From assembly GCA_902551455.1 (NCBI GenBank), contig CACDDC010000009.1:1-40084 (forward strand): a stretch of DNA of 40,084 nt. Direction: 5' to 3'. Of this stretch, positions 15,156 through 24,559 are shown piece by piece (positions within the stretch are counted from its first letter, which is position 1; each line of letters starts with the position of its first letter). This DNA is from an uncultured Pelagibacteraceae bacterium. GTDB taxonomy: Bacteria; Pseudomonadota; Alphaproteobacteria; Pelagibacterales; Pelagibacteraceae. Below the pieces are notes generated by a model that searched no databases, was not told the origin of the DNA, and saw nothing but the letters and a program-made list of their open reading frames with translations. A program made the translations under genes and the position numbers.

Positions 15156-17825
15156 ATGAAACCAGGAACAAAAAATTCTTATAAAGCATTACAGACCATG
15201 AATATTGATGGAATTGATTATAAATATTATTCATTACGTGAAGCTGAAAAAAATGGTTTAACAGGCATATCAAACCTACCTAAATCTCTAAAAGTTTTAT
15301 TAGAAAATTTACTCCGATTTGAAGATAATTTATCTGTTACAAAAAATCAGATTCAGTCAATAAAAAATTGGATTAAAGAAAAGAGATCTAATATTGAGAT
15401 AGCATATAGACCTGCAAGAGTACTTCTCCAGGACTATACTGGTATTCCAGCTGTTGCAGACTTGGCTGCAATGCGTGAAGCTGTTAAAGAAAAAAATAAA
15501 GATCCAAAAAAAATTAATCCTATTTCTTCAGTAGATTTAGTTATAGATCATTCAGTCCAAGTAGACCAATCTGCAAAACCTGATTCATTTGAAAAAAACG
15601 TAGATATAGAATTTAAAAGAAATAGCGAAAGATATTCTTTTTTAAAGTGGGGACAACAAGCATTTAATAATTTTCGTATAGTGCCTCCAGGTACGGGTAT
15701 TTGTCATCAAGTTAATTTAGAGTATCTATCAAAGGTAGTTTGGTCAGAAAAATATAAAGGAGATGAGTATTTATTTCCAGATACTTTAGTTGGAACTGAT
15801 AGTCATACGACTATGGTCAATGGTTTATCTGTTCTTGGTTGGGGCGTTGGTGGAATAGAGGCAGAAGCAGGAATGCTTGGACAACCTATTTCAATGTTAA
15901 TTCCAGAAGTAATAGGCTTCGAGTTTAAAAACAAAATGCCTGAAGGTACTACTGCTACTGATTTAGTTTTAACAGTTGTAAAAATTTTGAGAGATAAAGG
16001 AGTTGTTGGAAAATTTGTTGAGTTTTATGGAGATGGTTTAAAAAATCTTACACTTGCCGATAGAGCTACAATTGCAAATATGGCACCAGAGTATGGTGCT
16101 ACCTGTGGCTTCTTTCCTATTGATGATGAAACTTTAAAATACTTAAGGTTTTCAGGAAGAGATGAACATACAGTTATTACAGTAGAAAAATACGCAAAAG
16201 AGCAGGGGTTATGGTCAAGTAGCAATATTGAATTTACTGATACTGTTTCATTAGATATGTCTAAACTTGTTCCAACTATATCTGGACCCAAAAGACCTCA
16301 AGATAAAGTTCTATTAACTGATGCAGCATCTAATTTTGAAAGAATATTTTTTGAAAATACGAAAAGAAAAAAATTTAATTTAGCAGAAGTTCCTAATGAG
16401 GATTTAGTTATAAGGGATGGAAATATATTAATAGCCGCAATTACTTCATGCACCAATACATCTAATCCTAATGTTTTAATTGCCGCAGGACTGCTTGCAA
16501 AAAAAGCTTGTGAATTTAATATGAGTAGTCGACCTTGGGTTAAAACTTCGTTTGCGCCAGGTTCTAAAGTTGTAACAGATTATTTAAAAAAAGCAGGTCT
16601 TGATATTTATCTAGATAAATTAGGTTTTAATTTAGTTGGTTATGGTTGCACAACATGTATAGGAAATTCAGGACCTCTTAACAAAAATATTTCTGATGCA
16701 GTATTAAAAAATAATATTTACGGTGTTTCGGTCTTATCTGGAAATAGAAACTTTGAAGGTAGAATATCCCCTCTTGTAAAAGCCAATTACCTAGCGTCCC
16801 CACCCTTAGTGATTGCATATGCTTTAGCTGGTTCTATGGATTTTGATTTATACAAAGATTCTTTACAACAACTTGCTGATGGAAGAGAAATATTTCTTAA
16901 AGATATATGGCCAACTAATAAAGAAATAGAAGATGTTTTGAAACAATCCCTTAAACCTGAAATGTTTAATAAAAGATATTCAAATGTTTCAGAGGGACCT
17001 ATTCAGTGGCAAAAAATAAAAACTGAAAAAAGTAGCATTTACAATTGGGATCAAGAGTCAACTTACGTAAAAAAACCCCCGTTTTTTGATAATCTTTCAG
17101 ACGAACCAGAAGGGTTTAAAAAAATAAAAGATGCAAGACCATTATTAATTTTAGGAGATATGGTTACAACAGACCATATTTCACCTGCAGGATCAATAGA
17201 AAAAGAAAGTCCTACAGGTGAATATTTTATGGAGCATCAAATATTACCTGAAGATTATAACTCTTATGGATCAAGAAGAGGAAACCACGAGGTAATGACG
17301 AGGGGAACTTTTGCAAATATTAGAATAAGAAATGAAATGGCTTCAGGAACTGAAGGCGGATTTACTAAATTATATCCTGAGGGAAAAGTTATGCCAATTT
17401 ATGAAGCTGTTGTCGAGTATAGAAAAAGAGGAACTGATCTAGTAGTTATAGGTGGAAAAGAATATGGAACTGGATCATCTAGAGATTGGGCGGCTAAAGG
17501 AACAAAATTATTAGGTGTTAAATCTGTAATTGCAGAAAGTTTTGAGCGAATACATAGATCAAATCTAATAGGTATGGGAATTTTACCACTTCAATTCATT
17601 GATGGTATGAATAGATTAAACTTAAAATTACAAGGATCAGAATTAATTAGTATAATTAATTTAGAGAAAGGAATTGAACCATTAGAAAAAATAAAAGTAG
17701 AAATTAAATATGTTTCTGGTGATAGTAAAAAAATAGAAACTATTTGCAGAATTGATACAAAAAATGAAATTGAATATTTTAAAAATGATGGAATTCTAAA
17801 ATATGTTCTAAGAAAGATGATTTAA
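15156..17825 (+). CDS. acnA: Aconitate hydratase A (aconitase)
   Basis: An 889-residue TCA-cycle enzyme interconverting citrate and isocitrate via cis-aconitate with a [4Fe-4S] cluster. The cluster cysteines are in ITSCTNTSNP (about residue 431) and YGCTTCIGNSG (about 497 and 500). Substrate-binding motifs LVGTDSHTTMVNGL and GSSRDWAAKG are also present, as is the C-terminal swivel domain (from about 660). Length and order match AcnA/IRP-type aconitases. The stop is three bases before the YfgM-like gene. Confidence 0.97.
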   Translation: MKPGTKNSYKALQTMNIDGIDYKYYSLREAEKNGLTGISNLPKSLKVLLENLLRFEDNLSVTKNQIQSIKNWIKEKRSNIEIAYRPARVLLQDYTGIPAVADLAAMREAVKEKNKDPKKINPISSVDLVIDHSVQVDQSAKPDSFEKNVDIEFKRNSERYSFLKWGQQAFNNFRIVPPGTGICHQVNLEYLSKVVWSEKYKGDEYLFPDTLVGTDSHTTMVNGLSVLGWGVGGIEAEAGMLGQPISMLIPEVIGFEFKNKMPEGTTATDLVLTVVKILRDKGVVGKFVEFYGDGLKNLTLADRATIANMAPEYGATCGFFPIDDETLKYLRFSGRDEHTVITVEKYAKEQGLWSSSNIEFTDTVSLDMSKLVPTISGPKRPQDKVLLTDAASNFERIFFENTKRKKFNLAEVPNEDLVIRDGNILIAAITSCTNTSNPNVLIAAGLLAKKACEFNMSSRPWVKTSFAPGSKVVTDYLKKAGLDIYLDKLGFNLVGYGCTTCIGNSGPLNKNISDAVLKNNIYGVSVLSGNRNFEGRISPLVKANYLASPPLVIAYALAGSMDFDLYKDSLQQLADGREIFLKDIWPTNKEIEDVLKQSLKPEMFNKRYSNVSEGPIQWQKIKTEKSSIYNWDQESTYVKKPPFFDNLSDEPEGFKKIKDARPLLILGDMVTTDHISPAGSIEKESPTGEYFMEHQILPEDYNSYGSRRGNHEVMTRGTFANIRIRNEMASGTEGGFTKLYPEGKVMPIYEAVVEYRKRGTDLVVIGGKEYGTGSSRDWAAKGTKLLGVKSVIAESFERIHRSNLIGMGILPLQFIDGMNRLNLKLQGSELISIINLEKGIEPLEKIKVEIKYVSGDSKKIETICRIDTKNEIEYFKNDGILKYVLRKMI

Positions 17826-17828
17826 TAA

Positions 17829-18476
17829 ATGGATCAGGATATTGAAATAATAAACAATGAAACACGTAGAGAAAGAATAATAAACTTCATTGTTAAAAAT
17901 AAAAAAAGAATAGTTTCAATTGGAGCTATTTTAATACTAATTTTACTTGGTTTTTTTTCATACCAAGCATACATAGAGAGTCATAAAGAGGGATTAGCTA
18001 ACAAATATAATTCAGCCACAAGCAATTATCAAATTGGAGATAAATTAAAAGTAGAAACAATAATGAAACAAATTATTAATGAAAAAGACAAAACATATTC
18101 ACCGTTAGCACTATATTTTTTAATAGATAATAATCTTATTTCATCTGTGGAGGAGGCAAATAACTATTTTGATATAATTATAAATGAAGTTAAATTAGAA
18201 AAAGAGATAAAATTTTTAAATATTTATAAAAAAGCATTATTCAATTCTGATACAGAAAATGAAAATGAATTACTTGAAATAATTAATCCATTACTGAAAT
18301 CAGAAAGCACATGGAAATCACATGGATTATATTTAATGGGAGAATATTTCTATGCAAATGGTCAAAAACAAAAAGCAATAGATTTTTATAATCAGATATT
18401 AAATTTGGAAAAAGGGAACAATAATATAAAATTAGAAGCTCAAAAAAGACTAAGTAGAGATTTAGGTGAAAAATAA
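17829..18476 (+). CDS. YfgM-like membrane-anchored TPR protein
   Basis: 215 residues: a charged N-terminus, one membrane segment (about 28-47, IVSIGAILILILLGFFSYQAY) and a long helical, repeat-like periplasmic part ending in a TPR-like unit (GLYLMGEYFYANGQKQKAIDFYNQIL). This is the layout of the YfgM/TPR_21 family, which in E. coli associates with the SecYEG translocon and periplasmic chaperones. The bamB-like gene follows with an 11-base overlap, the same order as yfgM-bamB elsewhere, which strengthens the call. Confidence 0.78.
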   Translation: MDQDIEIINNETRRERIINFIVKNKKRIVSIGAILILILLGFFSYQAYIESHKEGLANKYNSATSNYQIGDKLKVETIMKQIINEKDKTYSPLALYFLIDNNLISSVEEANNYFDIIINEVKLEKEIKFLNIYKKALFNSDTENENELLEIINPLLKSESTWKSHGLYLMGEYFYANGQKQKAIDFYNQILNLEKGNNNIKLEAQKRLSRDLGEK

Positions 18477-19773
18477 ATTTAAATATTTAATTTTGCTATT
18501 ATTCATATACAATTGTTCAATAGATACCAACTCAGGATTTTGGACCAAAACCGAAAAAATAAAAAGAGGTGAAAACTTAAAAATTAGAAAAGTTTTTGTT
18601 GATAAAACAATTCTAGATAAAGAATTTAATACCAATATAAAAATAAAGATAAAAAAAACAAATTTAGAAAATAGTTTTTTAAATAATAATTCAAATAATA
18701 ATGGAAACAATAATTTTACTGGATCTTTTAATAATATTTCAAAATATAAATTTAAAAAAATTAGCAATTTTAATAATTTAAAACCCGAATTATCATTTAC
18801 AAAAAATAATAGTGTTATTTTTTTTGATAATAAGGGATCAATAATCAAATTTGATGAAAATTCAAATCTTGAATGGAAAACAAATATATATAAAAAAAAG
18901 GAAATTAAATTAAATCCTATTTTAACATTTTCCAATAATGGAGAATTTTTAATAGTAGTTGATAATTTGGGAAAATATTATGCAATCAATATTACAACTG
19001 GATCTTTAATATGGTCTAAAAAAAATCTAGCTCCATTTAATTCACAGATAAAAATTCTAGATGATAAATTCTTTGTTGTTGATTACACAGATACTCTGAG
19101 ATGTTTTTCTATTAAAAATGGAAACGAAATTTGGAAATCAACCTCAGAAACTTCCTTGATTAAATCTCTAGATAGGGTTTCTTTAGTTATTTCAGATAAT
19201 GAAATAGTTTATCATAACTCCCTTGGAGATTTGGTTGCAGTAAATATTAAAACTGGAAACTTAATTTGGCAAACACCAACTCAAAAAAATTTATTAAATA
19301 AAAATACTTTTACAATAAAAAACTCAGATATAGTTTTAGACAATAATTCTATTTTCTTTTCTAATAACGAAAATAATTTTTATTCTATTGACGTAAGAAA
19401 TGGAATAATTAATTGGAAGCAAAATATAAATTCCAATTTAAGACCCACAATTATAGAAGGAGCTATTTTTACAATTACCCTAGAAGGTTATCTTGTAGTA
19501 ATAGATAGCAGAAATGGAAATATTTTAAGAATAACAAATATTTTTGATCACATAAAGAAATCAAATAGAAAAAAAATTGTACCTGCAGGTTTTGTTGTAG
19601 TTGATAACAAAATTTATCTTAGTTTAGAAAATGGAAAATTAATATTGATAGATCTAGTAAATGGCAAAACTATTGACACTATAAAAATTGCTAATAGCAA
19701 AATTTCTAGACCACATGTTCTTAAAAAATACATATATTTAATTAAAGATGACTCAATAATTAAAATTAATTAA
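18466..19773 (+). CDS. bamB: BamB-like outer-membrane assembly lipoprotein (PQQ-type beta-propeller)
   Basis: A 435-residue protein starting at GTG inside the end of the YfgM-like gene. A short hydrophobic leader KYLILLLFIYNC places Cys17 where a lipoprotein cysteine would be, although the lipobox is not canonical. It is followed by an Asn/Lys-rich linker (about 50-85) and repeated blades with G.L.W motifs (TGSLIWSKK, NGNEIWKS, TGNLIWQT, NGIINWKQ). This is the eight-blade propeller of BamB, part of the BAM complex that inserts outer-membrane proteins. The high Asn/Lys content reflects the AT-rich genome. Confidence 0.82.
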   Translation: MKNKFKYLILLLFIYNCSIDTNSGFWTKTEKIKRGENLKIRKVFVDKTILDKEFNTNIKIKIKKTNLENSFLNNNSNNNGNNNFTGSFNNISKYKFKKISNFNNLKPELSFTKNNSVIFFDNKGSIIKFDENSNLEWKTNIYKKKEIKLNPILTFSNNGEFLIVVDNLGKYYAINITTGSLIWSKKNLAPFNSQIKILDDKFFVVDYTDTLRCFSIKNGNEIWKSTSETSLIKSLDRVSLVISDNEIVYHNSLGDLVAVNIKTGNLIWQTPTQKNLLNKNTFTIKNSDIVLDNNSIFFSNNENNFYSIDVRNGIINWKQNINSNLRPTIIEGAIFTITLEGYLVVIDSRNGNILRITNIFDHIKKSNRKKIVPAGFVVVDNKIYLSLENGKLILIDLVNGKTIDTIKIANSKISRPHVLKKYIYLIKDDSIIKIN

Positions 19774-20205
19774 ATGATATTAAAAATTTTAGAAAAATTG
19801 GGTAGAAAAAGACTTGTTATGGACCGTGGTAGTTCCCATCCTAAATTTGAGGAAGCTAAACCATGGATGAATAGATATTATCTGTTATTTAGAAATAGAC
19901 CAAAATGGTTTCCTTTTAATATAATAATTCATGAAATGTTAGATAATGATCATGGACAAGGTGTTCATAATCACTTATGTCCGTTTATGACAATTATACT
20001 TAAAGGAGGATATTGGGAAACTTTAAAATCAGGAAAGTATTGGAGACCACCAGGATATATTGGATTTAGATCAGCAAACACCTATCACAGAGTAGATTTG
20101 AAACAAGGCACAAAACCAATGACCTTATTTTTTCCAGGTCCTTTTGGATTAAGAAAAGGTCCAAGATCCGAATATGGTATTGATTTTAAAACCAAAATAA
20201 AATGA
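19774..20205 (+). CDS. Cupin-like protein of unknown function
   Basis: A 143-residue soluble protein with a single cupin-like barrel. HGQGVHNHLCPFMTIILKGGYWET carries the His-x-His pattern of cupin motif 1, and ANTYHRVDL supplies the motif 2 His. No signal peptide or membrane segment. It starts on the base after the BamB-like stop, so it is co-transcribed with that gene. The function is not known to me; a metal-dependent small-molecule enzyme or sensor is possible. Confidence 0.65.
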   Translation: MILKILEKLGRKRLVMDRGSSHPKFEEAKPWMNRYYLLFRNRPKWFPFNIIIHEMLDNDHGQGVHNHLCPFMTIILKGGYWETLKSGKYWRPPGYIGFRSANTYHRVDLKQGTKPMTLFFPGPFGLRKGPRSEYGIDFKTKIK

Positions 20206-20209
20206 CCAT

Positions 20210-21628
20210 TTATTTTTTTAATGATTTAAAAGCCTCCAAAGCTGAATTTCTAGCGCTTTCATGATTTACGATAGGCTTAGGGTAATCTTTTCCAATTATA
20301 ATTTTAATTTTATTTTGCTCTTCTTCTTCTAACTCCCAAGGTTTATGTAAATATTCTTTAGGATAATTTGTAAGCTCTGGTACCCACTTAGTTGTATATT
20401 CTCCATTTTTATCAAATTTTTCTCCTTGCAGTATTGGATTAAAAATTCTGAAGTATGGTGCCGCATCCGCTCCACTTCCTGCTACCCATTGCCACTGAGC
20501 AACATTATTTGCTTCATTAAAATCAACTAGACAATTTCTAAAATGTTTTTCTCCGTCTTTCCAATTAATTCTTAAATGTTTAACCAGAAATGAAGCTACT
20601 ATCATTCTTACTCTGTTATGCATCCATCCAGTTTCATATAATTCTCTCATTCCTGCATCTACAATAGGATAGCCAGTCAAACCTTTTTTCCATGCATATA
20701 AATATTTTTTATTAACTATCCAAGGGAAATTATCAAATTCTTTTCTAAGGTTACCAACAAGCATTTCAGGAAAATTATTAATTAGACTATGAGAAAATTC
20801 TCTCCATCCTAATTCATTAACATATTTTCTATATCCTTTGCCTTTGCTTTTTATTTCATCGCAAAATCTCCATAAAGTTTCTACTCCAATCTGTCCATGC
20901 TTTAGATAAGGGGAAATTTTTGAAGTTCCTTCTATATTTGGAAAATCTCTAGTATCACCATATTGAGAAATTTTATTTTTAATAAATTCTTTAGAAGATT
21001 TCAAAGCTTCACTTTCAGAAGGAATCCAATAATTTTCAAATTTTTTATACCAATTTTTAATAGGCAAAATGTCCTTGGTACTAATTGTTTTTTTAAAAAC
21101 TTTTTCAATTTTTTTAAGTTTTTTAACATTTAAAGGTTTTGTTGGAGTCTTATTTAAATATCTTTGTTCAGCATTTTTCCAAAATGGGGTAAATACTTTA
21201 AAAGGTGTTCCATCATCTTTTTTTACTTCTTGAAACTCAATTAAAATATTGCCTTTAAAAAATTTATAATTTATTTTTTCTTTTTCTAGATAATCAATAA
21301 ATTCTTTTTCTAATTTTGCTTGATCTGGTTCATAAACTTTATTCCAGTATATCGATAAATCTTGTTCTTTTTTTATTTTTTTTAATTGATTTATTTCATT
21401 ACCAGATATGATTTCTAAGTTTATTTTATAATCTAGTAGTTGGTTTTTTAAACTTTCTAATGATTTATATAACCACCATTTCTGAGCTTCTCTTTTTCCA
21501 TCAAATAGATCAGAATTATATATATAAAATGCTGATACAATTTCGTGATTATTGGTTGCGTAAGATAGAGCAGGATTATCTTTAATTCTTAAATCTTCTC
21601 TTATCCACACTAAACTTTTTTTTGTCAT
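20210..21628 (-). CDS. phrB: Deoxyribodipyrimidine photolyase (class I)
   Basis: A 472-residue light-driven DNA repair enzyme that splits cyclobutane pyrimidine dimers. The N-terminal antenna domain starts SLVWIREDLRIKDNPALSYA. The FAD-binding C-terminal domain has GWREFSHSLI, GYPIVDAGMRELYETGWMHN and WQWVAGSGADAAPYFRIFNP (about 375-395). The ending ESARNSALEAFKSL is typical. Length is normal. It follows the ammonia-lyase-like gene by 11 bases on the same strand, so it sits at the tail of the gmaS transcription unit, which is odd company for a repair gene but common in streamlined genomes. Confidence 0.95.
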   Translation of the reverse strand: MTKKSLVWIREDLRIKDNPALSYATNNHEIVSAFYIYNSDLFDGKREAQKWWLYKSLESLKNQLLDYKINLEIISGNEINQLKKIKKEQDLSIYWNKVYEPDQAKLEKEFIDYLEKEKINYKFFKGNILIEFQEVKKDDGTPFKVFTPFWKNAEQRYLNKTPTKPLNVKKLKKIEKVFKKTISTKDILPIKNWYKKFENYWIPSESEALKSSKEFIKNKISQYGDTRDFPNIEGTSKISPYLKHGQIGVETLWRFCDEIKSKGKGYRKYVNELGWREFSHSLINNFPEMLVGNLRKEFDNFPWIVNKKYLYAWKKGLTGYPIVDAGMRELYETGWMHNRVRMIVASFLVKHLRINWKDGEKHFRNCLVDFNEANNVAQWQWVAGSGADAAPYFRIFNPILQGEKFDKNGEYTTKWVPELTNYPKEYLHKPWELEEEEQNKIKIIIGKDYPKPIVNHESARNSALEAFKSLKK

Positions 21629-21639
21629 CCAAGAGCATA

Positions 21640-22773
21640 TTAATCATTTTTTTTCAATAATTCTTGATACAAATTTTCATCTGCGTCACCTTCGCAACCT
21701 ATTAAAAGAACATTAGAATCAACATTTAAATTAATTTGATCTTTAATTTGTTTATCATTGCTTAATCCAATTAAAGCAATGATCCCCGGTGTAGAACATT
21801 CTCCACCAACTATTTTTTCACTACTAAATTCACCTCTAGCTAGGAGTTTTACAGTTTTAGAGACATACTCATCTGACACTGTAACGCAGTAACTTATAGA
21901 ATTTTTTAATATTTCCCATGGAATTAATGATACCTCACCACATGACATTCCTCCCATGATGCTTTCTTTTTCAATTAAAATTTTTTCTATTTTTTCATTT
22001 TTAATGCTAGCTAAAACGCAAGCCGCACTTTCTGGTTCAACTACAATAATTTGAGGAACATGATCCAAATATCTTGCTATTCCAGCAACCATTGCAGCAG
22101 CCATTCCTCCTACACCCGCTTGTAAAATTATATGTGAAATTTTTTGAATTTTTATTTGCTCGGAAATTTCCTTCATCATAACTGAGTATCCAGCCATAGT
22201 TAATTTTGGAACTAATATATAATCTTTCCAAGCAACATCCTGTACTATTTGCCAATTATTTTTTTTTGATTGTCTAATACATTCATTAAGAGAATCTTCG
22301 TAATTTCCATCTACTCTAATAACATCTGCACCAAAGCTTCTCATTACTTCAGCTCTATTTTCACTCACATATTTACTAATAAAAATTTTACAATTTAATC
22401 CTAGATTTTTTGATCCCCATGCTACCGATCTACCATGATTGCCGGCAGTAGCTGTAGAAATAATTATTTCTTTATTTCCATCTGTAATTTTTTCAACAGC
22501 GTAAGCTCCCCCTAAAGCTTTAAATGATTTTAAATTAAATCTTTTTGACTCATCTTTATAAAAGATTTGATTTAAATTTAATTTTTTAGAAAGTTTTTTT
22601 AAAGAAATTAATGGAGTTGGAAAATAATTATTCCATCCAGATATCACATTATAAGCTTCATCGATGAATAATTTAGGTAATATTTTTAAAATACTGTTTT
22701 TATTAAAATTATTTTTTTCATTTTTTAAAAATTTTGAATACTTCCAATTGGAGACCTCAGAAATTTTTGACAT
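21640..22773 (-). CDS. PLP-dependent diaminopropionate ammonia-lyase-like enzyme
   Basis: A 377-residue fold-type II PLP enzyme. YKDESKRFNLKSFKALGGAY (about 72-91) contains the PLP-binding Lys in the SFKALGG context typical of 2,3-diaminopropionate ammonia-lyase (YgeX/DpaL), and STATAGNHGRSVAWG is the phosphate loop region. The GGEC..PG near the C-terminus also fits. The known reaction converts diaminopropionate to pyruvate and two ammonia. Threonine/serine dehydratase is the alternative. It sits three bases after gmaS and just before the photolyase. A link to the methylamine pathway is not obvious; ammonia release would suit the nearby amt. Confidence 0.75.
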   Translation of the reverse strand: MSKISEVSNWKYSKFLKNEKNNFNKNSILKILPKLFIDEAYNVISGWNNYFPTPLISLKKLSKKLNLNQIFYKDESKRFNLKSFKALGGAYAVEKITDGNKEIIISTATAGNHGRSVAWGSKNLGLNCKIFISKYVSENRAEVMRSFGADVIRVDGNYEDSLNECIRQSKKNNWQIVQDVAWKDYILVPKLTMAGYSVMMKEISEQIKIQKISHIILQAGVGGMAAAMVAGIARYLDHVPQIIVVEPESAACVLASIKNEKIEKILIEKESIMGGMSCGEVSLIPWEILKNSISYCVTVSDEYVSKTVKLLARGEFSSEKIVGGECSTPGIIALIGLSNDKQIKDQINLNVDSNVLLIGCEGDADENLYQELLKKND

Positions 22774-22776
22774 ACT

Positions 22777-24102
22777 TTAACAATCCAAAGTGTTGTTTTT
22801 TTCCCATTCAGTAATAGGTTTTTCTTTGTCAAACACCTCATCTTGATAAAAGTTTTTTATCTCCTCTTTTTTTAATTTCGTATAACTATTTATTACATCA
22901 TTTCCAAAAGAATCTTTCATATCTTTATTTTCGTCTAATTTTTCTAGAGAGTCTTCCAGATTATCAGGTAATTTTGCAAGATTTGGATAATTTTTATAAT
23001 CAGTATACATATTACAATATAGAGGTTCGCCGGGATCTGATTTGTTATTTATACCATACAAACCAGCAGCCATAACTGCAGCTTGTAACAAATATGGATT
23101 AGCAGATCCGTCCATTAATCGTAATTCAAACCTACCTGCGTCTGGAATTCTTATCATATGCGTTCTATTATTTCCGGAATAGGAAATACTGGAAGGAGAC
23201 CAAGATGCACCTGATTTTGTTGGTGGTGCATTTATTCTTCTATAACTATTAATTGTTGGATTAAAAAAAACAGATAAAGACTCAGCATTTTTCATAATAC
23301 CACCTAAAAAATTATATGCCAAACGGCTAAGTCCAAATCTATCCCCAGTGTCTAAAAATTTGTTTATCTTACCATTCCATAATGAAATATGAGCGTGACA
23401 TCCATTTCCAGTAAGATTTTGAAAGGGTTTAGGCATAAAAGTAGCTCGTAAACCATGTTTTTCAGCTAAAGTTTTTACCATAAATTTAAAAAATGTATGG
23501 CGATCAGCTGTTGTTAAACAATCTGAAAAATCCCAGTTCATTTCAAATTGTCCATTAGCATCCTCATGATCATTTTGGTAAGGACCCCATCCTAGTTCAA
23601 TCATACTATCACAAATTTCTTTAATAAGATCATATCTTCTCATTAAAGCAGACTGATCATAACAAGGTTTAGTTTGTATATCTCTTGAGTCAGCAATACC
23701 TGATCCATCTGAGTTAATTAAAAAATATTCACATTCAACACCTGATTTCATAACTAGATTTTTTTTTGAAAGCTGTTTAATTTTATCTTTTAATATTATT
23801 CTTGGCGATGCTTTAACAGGTTTTCCATCCATAAATAGATCTGAAGCTAACCAACCAACCTCTTTATTCCATGGTAATTGAATTAAACTATCAGGATCAG
23901 GAATAGCAAACATATCAGTATCTGCAGGTGTCATGTCTAACCAAGTAGCAAATCCAGCAAATCCAGCTCCATTTTTTTGCATGTCACCTATTGCTAGCGC
24001 AGGAACTAATTTTGATCGTAAAACACCAAACAGGTCTACAAAACTGATTAAAAAATATTTTATTTTTTTTGATTTAGCAATTGTTGAGAGATTTTTTGGC
24101 AT
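22777..24102 (-). CDS. gmaS: Gamma-glutamylmethylamide synthetase (glutamine-synthetase family)
   Basis: A 441-residue member of the GS family that ligates methylamine to glutamate using ATP, giving gamma-glutamylmethylamide, the entry step of indirect methylamine oxidation. The N-terminus KYFLISFVDLFGVLRSKLVP and GAGFAGFATWLDMTPADTDM match GmaS as I recall it from marine methylotrophs. GS catalytic motifs are present: HEDANGQFEMNW, KPFQNLTGNGCHAHISLW, NSYRRINAPPTKSGASWSPS and GRFELRLMDGSANPY. The length equals known GmaS (about 440). The mgsABC cluster a few genes upstream on the same strand supports the call. The following lyase gene starts three bases later. Confidence 0.9.
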   Translation of the reverse strand: MPKNLSTIAKSKKIKYFLISFVDLFGVLRSKLVPALAIGDMQKNGAGFAGFATWLDMTPADTDMFAIPDPDSLIQLPWNKEVGWLASDLFMDGKPVKASPRIILKDKIKQLSKKNLVMKSGVECEYFLINSDGSGIADSRDIQTKPCYDQSALMRRYDLIKEICDSMIELGWGPYQNDHEDANGQFEMNWDFSDCLTTADRHTFFKFMVKTLAEKHGLRATFMPKPFQNLTGNGCHAHISLWNGKINKFLDTGDRFGLSRLAYNFLGGIMKNAESLSVFFNPTINSYRRINAPPTKSGASWSPSSISYSGNNRTHMIRIPDAGRFELRLMDGSANPYLLQAAVMAAGLYGINNKSDPGEPLYCNMYTDYKNYPNLAKLPDNLEDSLEKLDENKDMKDSFGNDVINSYTKLKKEEIKNFYQDEVFDKEKPITEWEKNNTLDC

Positions 24103-24121
24103 TTTTTATCTTAACATAATA

Positions 24122-24283
24122 TTATTTAAATAAAGAAAAAAAGAAATCTTTATAATGAATCAATGTCACCGCAATTATTATAATTACTGCAATAATAACA
24201 CCATATCTGGCTTTAGGCCAAGCAAGTCTTGCCATTTTACTTGGAGTTTTATTTTGATTATTATTTGAATTTTCGTCTTCCAT
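24122..24283 (-). CDS. Small single-span membrane protein (53 aa), unknown
   Basis: A short frame starting at the ATG complementary to 24281-24283 with N-terminus MEDENSNNNQNKTPSKMARL, followed by a hydrophobic stretch YGVIIAVIIIIAVTLI (about 27-42) and a short aromatic tail ending in KDFFFSLFK. An acidic/Asn-rich head, one membrane helix and a basic junction look like a real small membrane protein. It lies between a hairpin and gmaS (19-base gap to the gmaS start), in the same orientation. Function unknown; it may be an accessory of Amt or of the methylamine system. Confidence 0.55.
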   Translation of the reverse strand: MEDENSNNNQNKTPSKMARLAWPKARYGVIIAVIIIIAVTLIHYKDFFFSLFK

Positions 24284-24289
24284 AAATAA

Positions 24290-24313
24290 AGGGCGCATAA
24301 ATTTATGCGCCCT
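24290..24313 (-). terminator. GC-rich hairpin between the 73-aa gene and the 53-aa gene
   Basis: AGGGCGCATAA and TTATGCGCCCT form a 10-11 bp perfect stem with a 2-4 base loop, followed on the minus strand by TTTATTTATG. It is by far the most stable structure in this AT-rich stretch and probably ends or attenuates the amt transcript. The T tract is interrupted, and it runs straight into the ATG of the 53-aa gene, so partial read-through is likely. Confidence 0.6.
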
Positions 24314-24326
24314 AAATTTTAATTAA

Positions 24327-24548
24327 TTAACCGTCTGTAACATTGCTCTTCCAGTCGTTTGGTCCATGTCTTTTTCGTGCAAGTTTTTCAAGTTTTTCAC
24401 TTTCTTGTCTTGCAGCAATAACATGCCAACCAATCCAAAGAACAAATGCTATTATAACCAAAATACCTTCACTTCCAACTCCAGGATAAATGGCACCTTG
24501 TACTTCTTTAGCACTAAGGTGGTCTATCCAATTAGTTACTGTTGCCAT
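24327..24548 (-). CDS. Small single-span membrane protein next to Amt (73 aa), unknown
   Basis: 73 residues with one membrane helix (about 26-45, SEGILVIIAFVLWIGWHVIA), an N-terminal segment of mixed charge and a basic, Arg/Lys-rich C-terminal tail (KLEKLARKRHGPNDWKS). It has a very strong Shine-Dalgarno (AAAGGAGGACAAT before ATG), so it is probably highly made. It begins 11 bases after the amt stop and is followed by a stem-loop, so amt and this gene look like one short unit. No known family recognised; a subunit or regulator of the ammonium channel is a reasonable guess. Confidence 0.75.
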   Translation of the reverse strand: MATVTNWIDHLSAKEVQGAIYPGVGSEGILVIIAFVLWIGWHVIAARQESEKLEKLARKRHGPNDWKSNVTDG

Positions 24549-24559
24549 ATTGTCCTCCT

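Noticed and set aside
18462..18935. 157-aa minus-strand open frame opposite the BamB-like gene
   Set aside because: It is Phe/Leu-rich low-complexity sequence antisense to a clear lipoprotein gene, typical of a shadow frame in AT-rich DNA; no motif or start signal.
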